A stretch of DNA of 64,000 bases, from the NCBI RefSeq assembly GCF_947172395.1, contig NC_069109.1, positions 970,001-1,034,000 on the forward strand. Direction: 5' to 3'. This document shows positions 36,101 to 48,100 of this stretch, piece after piece. Origin of the DNA: Bicyclus anynana (Eukaryota; Arthropoda; Insecta; Lepidoptera; Nymphalidae). A program made the translations under genes and the position numbers. Positions within the stretch are counted from its first letter, which is position 1, and each line of letters opens with the position of its first letter. Below the pieces are notes generated by a model. That model was given only the letters and a program-made list of their open reading frames with translations. It ran no database searches and was not told where the DNA came from.

Positions 36101-39100
36101 TTAGTGTAATCAAAAATAGTTAAAAAAAATATCTCGCAGAAACGCGGAACTTAGCATCGGCACGAGCCAACACGAGATCGAGTGACGTCATATCAGTCTC
36201 AGACTATTTCCTACACGATGTATTTAATGGATGGACCCTTATTCCAATGTGCTATGCGAAATTAATATTATTAATATAAGTCAACTAGCCTATTGCGGTT
36301 GCTGGATTGAAATAATTTATTTCAAGTAGCCATTCGTTATATTCGGCTCACTGCTGAGCTCGAGTCACCTCATCTGTTTAATCAAGTTAAACAGACACTA
36401 AATGTCTGTTTAACTTGATTATATATGTATATTGTATTGCAGGTCAGTCGGGCTGGTTCCCAGAGTCGTACGTGGAAGACATCAATACTATACAGGCGTA
36501 CGCAGAGGTCATCGAACCGCTGGAGACTAAGACGCAACTCGAAGGTAAACTTAAAGTCCGGCCGCTCAGAAATTGCGTTTCATACACCTGTCAATGTCAC
36601 TTGTCTATAATGACTAGGTTTGAATATATTGATTTTTATGATACACTAGCTGGTTCCCGTTTCACCCGCGTGGTTCCCGTTCCCGTAGGAATACGGGGAT
36701 AATATATAGCCTATAGCCTTCCTCGATCAATGGGCTATCTAACACTGAATTTTTGAAATCGGACCTGTATCAGTTCTTGAGATTAGCGCGTTCAATCAAA
36801 CAAACAAACTTTTCAGCTTTATAATATTAGTATAGATTCAGGTAAATAAGGAAAATGTTAACTAATTTATACATAAAAAGCAAAGATTGTCTGGATAATC
36901 GTAATTAGATGAAAATTCATACAGTTTTAGCTTCCTTACATTTATTGCGACATTTTTTAATATTTGAACTATAAACACAAACGCACAAATAACAAAGATA
37001 TTAGTAATTTTGTTTGAACGCACATACAAATCTAACGATCATTAATTACCTACCACGTCATTAAATCGTACCTTTTTGTATGGGTTTTTCAGGGATCCGC
37101 AAATCTGATCCTTTAAATCCCTGTAGCTCCGAAAGTAATGATCGCAGATACCCTGTTACTTTTACAAAATTGCTTTACTATTAGCATACTCTTAATTTAT
37201 ATAAACTATGCACAAAAATTAAGGGAGCAGAAAAAAAATCCAAATTTTTGGGGGATTTTCAACAGGCTGTAACTTATACAAAAATGGTCGTACAGCAAAA
37301 AAATAAAAAGCAAATTGTAGCTCTAAGTGTTTAGTTTTTGGATCTGAGTTTGAAATTTTTTTTTTGAAAATATTTTTCGTGTAATCATAAGAAAACCACC
37401 GAAAAAAAAATTTTCGAAATTTTTTTGTTTTTTTTTAATCTACGGACGTGGAAAAAATTTTTTCGACTCTACCTCCATATGGACCGGATAGCTTGTTTAT
37501 TCAGATTTAATTTCGTTTTTTTAAATCTCGATACAAGCATTTCTCGCTGAGATATCGATGTTTTAATGGAAAAAGATCATTTTATCTTTGATTACCAATA
37601 TCTCAGCAACCAATGATCGCACAGAAATTTTGAGGTTGGTTTCAAAAACTTGAATAAACTCTCTACAAGGATTGGCAATTGAATTTTGAAAAAAAAATTT
37701 TTTTTCAATCATTACATGAATTTGAAAAAGCATCCAAAAAAGGGCTTTTTGTCGTTTTTTGGAAAATCAAGCGCCCAATCAAAAATATTGCGGAAACCAC
37801 TGACGTTAAGTGTGCCTTTTACTGTTCAATATACCCACAAAAACCCTACAAAGTTTCAATTCAATCCAGCCAACCGTTTTTTTTTCCCACTTGATCGAAT
37901 TTTTGAAAAAATTAAAGGAGCAAGAATTTAGCTCTGAAAATGTCATAATTTACGCTTTTGTGCTTGCGCACGTGTATGTGTGTAGTTTTATCAGAGATTG
38001 AGACCCTGTGGTTCGTCACTTCCACACACACAGCTACAATTTGCTTTTTATTTTTTTGCTGTACGACCATTTTTGTATAAGTTACAGCCTGTTGAAAATC
38101 CCCCAAAAATTTGGATTGTTTTTCTGCTCCCTTAATTTTTGTGCATAGTATACAATATAAAAAACTGTCATCATCCCTATTGTTAATTAATTAATTGTTA
38201 ATAAACTTAGCCTTAATACGTTTATTGTAAGTTGGCATAATTAGTACAGGAGATGGTTCATTTCGGGTCCACTGTTGTACCCCGTATCATTAAAATTTAA
38301 AAAATACAACGATTTTATTAAAATGTAAATAAGTGAATAAATCTAACGAAATAAAAAGAAGTAAATAAAGTTAAAACCCAAGTTTTTGAGTTAAATCAAG
38401 ATGGCGCCCTTAGCGCAACTATAACATGACAATTGACAGCAAACGTCAAATCGACTACTGCATTGAAAACCCTTATGAGTGTAGCATTTCTTGGGAGAGA
38501 ATGAATATTATTTCGAAAGTATTAAAGTAAATTCGTAGATTTGTATAATCAAAAATAGTTAAAAAAAAATATTTTCTTTTATTTCCGCCAGGGTACAATG
38601 ACTGATCCTGGGCTCCATACAATTTTGGACCATCTCGTTTTTAATGTCATTACTCGTAAGGTTAATAAATGATATTTAAATATCTCACTGACGTTAACAT
38701 TATCTCTCTCATTGACATTGACTTTGACAAGTGTCAGAAATGCGTTTTTTTTTTTCAATTCTGAGCGGTTGGATTCCAATCAATCTGTCATGAAATCCCA
38801 TTCATTTCGACAAGTATCAGAAACGCGGTTTTTCAATTTCTGAGCGGTTGGATTTCAATCAATCTACAGTCAGAAACGCGGTTTTTTTTTTTTCAATTTC
38901 TGAGCGGTTGGATTTCAACTAACCAAATGCTGTCATTTTGAGACCTATCTATGTCTCAGACCAACTATTGTATAGGACCTGCCTCGCTAATTTTCTGTCA
39001 AAGTATATGATCAACGATCTAATGCGATTATAAAAAACTGTCTCTATAGTATCGATGTTTCATAGTTGTAATCGTATTCGTCGGTTAAAGAGCTCCGTAA

Positions 39101-42100
39101 AAAGTACCTTTTTGTGTAGTTGTATAATGTAAAAAACCCTTCAAAACAAAAAGAATTTTTAAAATCGGTCCATAAATGACAAAATTTATGGCTGGACATA
39201 CATAAAAAAAAAAAACATACATACAGCCGAACGTAGAACCTCCTCCTTTTTGGAAGTCGGTTAAAAACGGGCAAAAACTTAGAGTTTAGTAAAAGATATA
39301 TACCAAATCTAAGCTCGTTTTCCTTAGAAAATGACAGAAAACGTTCGTTTCGTTCGTTCGTTCATCGTTTGTGAATATGGGTCCTTCTATAATTGGTCTG
39401 AGATCTATGTAGAAAGCTGACTCAAAACTATGTTTTTTTTAATTTCCAGGTATAGCAGAAGTACCAGAAGCAGAGATTACCAACGACCTGGGTGGAGCGA
39501 TGCCTACTGTCGGTGAGTTCTTGTATACATAGTAATTATAGACCGGATAGCCCAGTGGATATGACCTCTACCGATTCGGAGAGTGTAGGTTCGAATCCGG
39601 GGCATGCACCTCTTTTCAGTTGTGTGCATTTTAAGAAATTAAATATCACGTGTCTCAAACGGTGAAGGAAAACATCGTGAGGAAACCTGCATACCAGGGA
39701 ATTTTCTTAATTCTCTGCGTGTGTGAAGTCTGCCAATCCGCATTGGGCCAGCGTGGTGGACTATTGGCCTAACCACTTTCAGACTGAGAGGAGACTTGAG
39801 CTCAGTAGTGAGCCGAATATGGGTTGTTACTGATGATGACGGGTAGATCGCAACCAAGGGCTAAATTGTCGTTGAAAAAGTCCTCATGATAATTTGATAT
39901 CATTTGATACCCATATTGCAGTATTCTAAAATTTTTTTTTTATTTTCACCGCACATTTCATTTTTTTTTAATTTGATAATTAAAAAAAAACTAACACGAC
40001 GACTGTGAGATGCTACAGAATCGCGGTGAAAATATAAAAAAAAAATTGACATGATGACAATGACAAATCTATTGATATTTGATATAATTGTTCGGATATA
40101 TTTGAGGTAATAATAGTACATTATGATATAAGTGCGGTAAGTTGAAAATCACAGCCGAGGCGATATTGCAGCTCGAGCCGTAGGCGAGAGCTATAGTAAG
40201 AGGCTGTAATTATCAAAGCGCACGTATGTCATACGAGGTTTGCCACTTTGAACACACTATCTGAAAATGAATTTGCATCTTTGTTTTCCTTAAGATGACA
40301 TTTTGATACGCTTCACATTTTTGCATAGATACCAAAGTTCGTGCGTTATTTTTAGACAAATGATCAAAACAGCCAGTATTACTGGTATCTATAATATAAA
40401 AATGAATCGCAAAATGCGTTGGTAAGCGCATAACTCAACAACGCCTGGACCAATTTGGTAAATTTTTTTTTAAATTGTTCGTTGAAGTTCAAGGATGGTT
40501 TTTACGGCGAGAAAAATTAGAATAATTGCCGGAAAAACCATAAAAATATCCCTTTTCTTTTTCCCATACAAATGTTTTTTAACTAAAACGTAGTCAATTT
40601 GAGCTTTATTGTTATTGTATAAAGTTCATATTAATAATAATTAGAAAACGGGGTAGGGGTAGGGTAGTGGTAGGGTAGGGGTAGGGTAGAGTAGGAGTAG
40701 GGTAGAGGTAGGGTAGGGGTAGTTGAAAGTTTACATCGAGTTTCACGCGGACGAAGTCGCGGGCATCCGCTAGTTACTAATAAAGTAAATTAATATTTTT
40801 GTGTTTATGTTACAGATAAATGTTTGATATTATATAAAATAATTAAATGTTTTTTTTTTTATTATTTGTCCATAAATAATGAAAAAAACTAAATTTAACG
40901 TAATTCAAGGATTTTTTAAATTCATCCCTTAAAGTGGTGAAATAGGGGTTGTAGTCCCGGCGTCTGCTAGTATTAAATAATATAACCCTCAAATCCACAG
41001 AAGGTGGTGACTTCTACATAGCGGCGTACCCCTACGTGTCCTCGGAGTCGGGAGACCTGACCTTCGAGGCTGGCGAGAGGATCGAGGTGATGAGGAGGGA
41101 CGGCGACTGGTGGACCGGCAGGATCGGCATACGGTACGGGAGACTAATACTTGGGCCTCAGACTAATTACACAAAGATCTGCCTCACTAGATGTAACTTT
41201 TTTGTCAAAGTATATGATCAACTAATCTAATTTTTTTATTTGATCTAGTTCATACAATCGATACTGAAGCCAAAAATATGTTTTTTTTTTTTAATTTTTT
41301 GTGTGTCTGCCTGTAGGTACATGTTTTTTGTTAACCGAGCATCACACTGAAACAACTGAATGAATTCAAATGATTTGAGACCATAATAGCGAGAACCTTA
41401 TGTTAGGGGTGGTGAGAAAAGAAACTCGAGGTTCACAAACACACCACTTTAATAACACAACTCTTCGATTATAATCACAAAAACTGAGCCCGCCTCATCC
41501 ATGAAGCCACGTTTTTATACCTTTCCAACGGAATAAACAACAAGAACAAAATAGTCAAACATCAATCTCTTATCTATACGGATATTGACATAACTTCATT
41601 TATGAATTATGTCAATATACATTTTTAAATCTATTCATTTATTTTAGTTTAGTTTCGTATATTTTAGTTTAGTTTTAAGAACAAAGAATTACTCGTCATT
41701 ATACGTCATGGTACCTACGTATATTGACAACACTACAGTTATAACCAGATTGTAACATATAATGTAGCATATCGGTTAATACAAATGCCTTCTTATTTAA
41801 TTTTCTAACACTTATAGGATTTTTTTATTGCGAAAATTAAATCAGAGTTGGATGAAATATTGGGGTTGAAAGTTTTTAAGGAAAGTCCTTACTTTTTAGA
41901 GTTACAGTTATAACAATTTGTGCATGGATCATGAAAATAATTAAAAATGTAATTGTGATTCAAGAATTTTTAAATTTCAACCCTTAAAGTGGTGAAATAG
42001 GGGTTGAAAGTTTACATTGATTTCTATGCGGACGAAGTCGCGCGCGTCCGCTAGTTATAAATTAATGAATTAATGAATAAATCCCCAGCACGGGCATATT

Positions 42101-45100
42101 CCCGTCCAACTACGTCACAAAGGACGCGACGACCAGCGGTGACGTCATGTCCGCCATACCCGAGGCGCGCGAGCCGCCCGCCGAGCCGCAGGACACGTAC
42201 GCCCAACCGCAGCCGCAGCCGCAACCGCAGCCAGAACCGCAGCCGCAACCTGAGCCGCAGGTGAGACTCTCATAGAATTATAACTGAGTATATCATCATC
42301 GCTCAAGCACTGATAGAGTTGTAATACGTAGACACGCATTTACAAATAGTACAAGAGCCGGCATAAAAATGTATACCCTCATCTGTTATTTATTTGGGAT
42401 AAGAAATAAATTATGGAAATTTATGACAGATTATTTATCTATACTAATATTACAAAGCTGAAGAGTTTGTTTATTTGATTGTTTGATTGAACGCGCTAAT
42501 CTCAGGAACTACTGCTCCGATTTGAAAAATTCTTTCAGTGTTAGATAGCCCATTTATCGAGGAAGGCTATATATTATTCCCGTATTCCTACGGGAACGGG
42601 AACCACGCGAGTGAAACGGCGCGGCGTCAGCTAGTTTATATAAAGGAAAACTTACAGCTAAATACAAAAATAATAAAAATAACAACATAGAAAAAATAAT
42701 GTCGCAAATAATTTTCATATATTAGATAGCAAGCTCGCAAGGAAAGATACAATACATAATCCAATATGATAAAAGAGATAATGATAATAATAATAATAGA
42801 CATAAATTTAAAAAAAAATGCGAAAGAGGAAAAAACAACAAAACTAAAGTGATATGTAAACAAGCTAGCTTAACATAAACAAGTTAAAGTACTGTTTGGC
42901 CAGTGATTTACGAGTATTAAATTATTAGTATTTTTTTTATTTAATTAAATTAATCTCCTTCCCTTACTGATTCTTTAAAAAAAAATAAAAAGTAAACATT
43001 GCCTGCTTTCTGCAACTGCAACTGTGGGTTTGGCAGATATAAACAGTTGAGTAATGTTATTTATGTATATTTATATATACCTTCATGAGTTATTTCGTTC
43101 GTTACCCATATTTGGTTCATAGCTGAGCTCGAGTCTCCTCTCAGAATGAGAGGGGTTAGGCCAATAGTCCACCACGGTGGCCCAATGCACACACGCAAAG
43201 AATTAAAAATTCTCTGGTATGCAGGTTTCCTCACGATGTTTTTCTTTCATCGTTTGAGACACGTGATATTTAATTATTTAGAGTTATTTAGTCGTCTATT
43301 AAGTCAAATGAAAGCTTATTTTATGTTTGATTTAACTGTATTAGGTTGCCTTCATGGTTTCTAGATTTTGTATGAAAAATTTTATTTGGCCACAATTGAA
43401 CTAAGTAACCTATTTGCAATGTGCAATGTATTACTAATAAAAAACAGATGAGGGTGTATATTCCTAATGCCGGCTTTTAGACTAAGAGGCTAGATAGCGA
43501 TGTGTGATTTGTCCTTTACAAATAAATATACCTACTTAAAATAGTATATCTAAATATAATAAGTATACCAACTTCGTCCTAAAGTCAATTATCTATATAA
43601 ATCATTGATATTGATAAAGTTGACCAATGATAATTTTATACTATAGATCGGTTACGTCCCTTCAAAATCATCGAAAAAAGTGATCCGAACAATAGGATAC
43701 AATACTGATTGATCCGTTATTTATTTATGTACTACCTCCTCTATCCTACCCCTACCCTACCACTACCCTACCCTACCCCTACAAAAAAAAGTATCCTATG
43801 TCCTTCTCCTGGCTCTAAACTACCTCCCTGCCAATTTTCAGCTAAATCGGTTCAGCCGTTCTTGAGTTATAAGTGCAGTAACTAACACGACTTTCTTTTA
43901 TATATATAGAGACAAATAATTAGCAATAAAATAATATTGTGACTATAAATTGAGATGTAAGCTATCCTATCTTTCAAGTTGGATCAAAATGCACACGGAA
44001 TGCAAATCAAATTTAAAATCGGTTTAGTAGTTTAGGAGTCCATCGCGGACAAACACGTGACTCGAAATTTTTATATATATAAAGATATGTAGTTTTTACA
44101 CTTCCTGGACACACAACTCGACATTGTAGACGATATTCAGTTATTATTTGTTTAAATAACGTTCTTTGTTGACCACAACTAACATTGAGATGTGGAAATT
44201 TCCTCTTTTGAACGCCTCATTTTTCATGAACTAGTAACACATCTAACAGTATTTAACATCATTGGTTGAAATGTATTTCGGCTTGGTGTACTATCATTTA
44301 GTGTTCTTTTTTGATATACGAGTACTTAGTGAAACAGAAGTTTTATATGTGAAAAAAAAATACAAACAAACATACGAACACATAACACTGTATATAATTA
44401 GTAACAATACTTCAAATATATTAAAATTGTTTTACAAAATAACCTTAATATGGACTTTGACCTTGATAATACCCTCTAATATAAATAGAATCGAATCTAT
44501 CGATCGAAATCATTAAAGACAATGGGGATGATGACTAGGTTTGAATATATTGATTTTTATGATACATTCGGGTACATAGGGTCAATGTTAACTAATTTAT
44601 ACATAAAAAGCAAAGATTAACTGGATATTTGCAAAATAAATAAGATTATAAAATTTCAAAATCTATTAAAAATCTTTTATCGTAATTAGATAAAAGTTCA
44701 TACAGTTTTAGCTTCCTTACATTAAATGTGACATTTTTTAATATATGAACTATAAACATAAACGCACAAATAACAAAGATATTAGTAATTTTGTTTGAAC
44801 GCACATACAAATCTAACGATCATTACATTACCAACGACGTCATTAGTTCGTGCCATTTTGTATGGGGCGTGTTTCAGGGATCCGCGGCAGCGCCGCAAAT
44901 CTGACCCTTTAAATCCCTGTAACTCCGAAAGTAATGATCGCAGATACCCTGTTACTTTTACAAAATTGCTTTACTATTAGCATACTCTTAATTTATATAC
45001 AATTTAAAAAACTGTCATCATCCCTATTATTGTGAACCCTAAAAAGAATAAATTTTTATGATTAAAGGTTATTTGTAAAATACCATACATATTACTTACC

Positions 45101-48100
45101 ATTAATTACTTACCATTCAAAAAACTGCAACAAAATATACTTACCCATCAAACTTACTCATCAAAAGATACAACAAGAGAAGGCAAGCGTTGTCCACACT
45201 CAACCCGCCGCCGAGCCGATGCCGACTTCGCCTCCCTACAACGCAGAACTTGTGCAGGTAAGCACTCATATCGCAGGTAAACACTCATATTACAGGTAAA
45301 CACTCATACTAAAGGTAAACACTCATTGATTTCGGGTAAATTACCGTCTGTACAACTTCAACATTAATAAATTCAAATTTAGCGCCAATTATAACCGAAG
45401 AAGCACACAAAAATACAAAAATAAATTTAAAAAACATTAAAACTAAAAATTTTGCAAGCAAAGGCGACCTTATAAGCAATCTACACGAGGCCATCGTCCA
45501 TCGAATGTAGTTTTAAACAGACAATATGATTTATTGTCATACAACATTTTGTATGTGCGGACAATGTCTAATTAGGGCATTATTAGCACACTCATTTTCA
45601 TTAGATAGTTGTTATAGAATTCTCTATTTTCGCTAATTATTTTCTACATATTTGTCTACGTAAACGCATATTTTACTAATCAAGTTAGTATTGTTCCCAT
45701 GCATATAGGTAAGTAATTATTTTACATTGACTTTCATTACACTTATGGGCCTCAAACAAATGCACTACTAAACCATAAAATCATGTAGAATACAAATATA
45801 GTCCCAACGTAGTACATATGGCTGTCTTAAAATTTTTCAATATAAACACTTACCTTTGAGTCAACACTTCACATGACGTAACCAACATAAACTTACCTGT
45901 CAAACTTACCTATCAAAAGATGCAACAAGACAAAACAAGCGTTGGACACAGCCAGCCAACGGCTGAGCCTACGCCATCGCCGCCATACCACGCTGAAATT
46001 GTTCAGGTAAGCTTTCATATAACAGGTAAACACTCATTTTTCATATACAAACTCATATTTTTTAATATATTCAGTATTTGTTTTCTTTTATTACCTAATT
46101 TCAAGTTAATTTTTGAATGCAATACGATCTCCCCTGATGTTAATAGAAGAAGCAGTTTCAGTTGATATCTGGTGTTTATGTTTGAACTACGCAGTTTCTT
46201 CAGCATAAATCCTGTTCCCGAGGGAATACAGGGCTAAAATATTTCCCATGTAACTCGCAGATAATGTCGTTTTGGTGAAAGAATTTTCAAAATCGGTCTG
46301 TAGTTATTACAAAGTAGTAAATCATTATCTATACGATATACTATTATACTATATATACAATATACAATATACTATTATACTATATATATTATAAATCTGA
46401 AGAGTTTGAACTGAACTACTGGTCTGATTTGAAAAATTCTTTCAATGTTAGATAGCCCATTTATCGAGGAAGGCTATATATTATCCCCGTATTCCTACGG
46501 AAATGTGAACCACGCGGGTGAAACCGCGCGGCGTCAGCCATTCTTTATAATATTAGTGTAGATTACAACAGAGAAATATTGAACATTCCAAGCTCGTGTC
46601 AGTTTAGGGCTTTTTATTTCTAATGTGGTCCAGAGAAGGTTTTGCGGTAGGCATTGATTTAGCATGCCGCGTTGAAACCGTCACAGTAAACCCGCTTATA
46701 TCTTTGAGTGCAGTTACTCAACATCTGGTGAGATCGCGGTCAAAGCTTGTCATTGAATAATTCCCCTCAAAGCTATCATATCTTCCACAGGAGCAAAAGT
46801 CCTCAACTCCTATATCATCAGAGGTGGCAGCGATCACCGAGTCAGCGGCCGCGCCCGGCGGGCCTCGCCCGGCCTCGTCGGCCCGCCGGGACTCTGGTCG
46901 GGACTCCGCCACTTCCAGGCGAAAACATGAGGTCGCTCAGGCTTTGGCCAACTATACGGCTACTAGGTGAGAAGTGATACAAATCTTTATTGAACTAGGG
47001 TTTGAGGATTTAGAATTAAACACCTGGTGACTCGTATGAGACTTCATTCAACTCCTTAATACGAGTATGAATACACACTTCCAAACGTAGGCAATTCGTA
47101 GTTCAAAATCGTAGCCGAGTTCACTGTTGTTCACTTATATCGCTTGTGTCACTTGGATGTTATTTCGCTTCGCTCTGACCCTGACCTCCAATCCAACAGT
47201 TTTTTGAGTATCTTGGAAGCAAATATACTCATGTTCTAAGAATCAAGTAACACGGACTTCATAATGGTATTCCAGACACGTCGCTATTTTTGTGACGCCG
47301 CGTATTTGATTCTGTTTGTATCGACATTGTAAAATACTTAACAGCCTAACATTCAAGTGTATTAAAGCCGCATAATTTCTGGTCCTTCGAGCCGGTTGGG
47401 ATTCGTTTGCCTAAAAATGCCTAGTCATTGTTTGAAAGCTATTGAAGTTTTAAGAATCAGGAAACAAAATTCATAAGGTATTTCAGACTCTAGCTGCTTA
47501 TATTAAGGTGCATATAAAGGGCCAGCTAAGTCATTATAAAATACTTACCAGCCTAACATTAAATTATATTAAACCCACACAATTTTTGGTCCTTCGAGCC
47601 GAATGGTCTGTCTAAAAGTGCCTAATCATTGTTTTAGAACTTTTTCTTTGTTACACTTTTGACAGAGTGGTCGTCGAGTCGGTCGGTCGAGTTTTACAGC
47701 TGCTCAAGGTATAAAAATCAGGAAATATTTTTCATCCCGGAAAATCCAAATTTGTGAAAAACTAAATTCCATGCGCACGTAGGCGCGCGCGTCCTCTACT
47801 ACTTACATAAAGTGTATTAAAGCCGCACAATTTTTGGTCCTTCGAGCCGGATGGTACACGTCTCAAAGATCGTTGTTTTAAAAGTTATAAGAATCAGGAA
47901 ACAGGCTTCATTTAGGTTTTCCAGACTATATCTGCTTATATGAAGGTACGTATCTGACTGTATGTTTGTCTGCAGCTCAGAGCAGCTGTCGCTGATGAAG
48001 GGCCAGCTCTAACATTGTAAAATCCTACTAATATTATAAACGCGAAAGTTTGTATGGATGTTTGTCACTCTTTAACGCCGCATCTACTGAACCGATTTGG

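Larger units (their letters stand above)
36606..38180 (+). mobile_element. MITE family A carrying two nested insertions
   Basis: The left end AATGACTAGGTTTGAATATA and the right end CTGTCATCATCCCTAT belong to one MITE. A Helitron-like element (36643-36836) and a long inverted-repeat element (37205-38150) split it. Confidence 0.75.
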
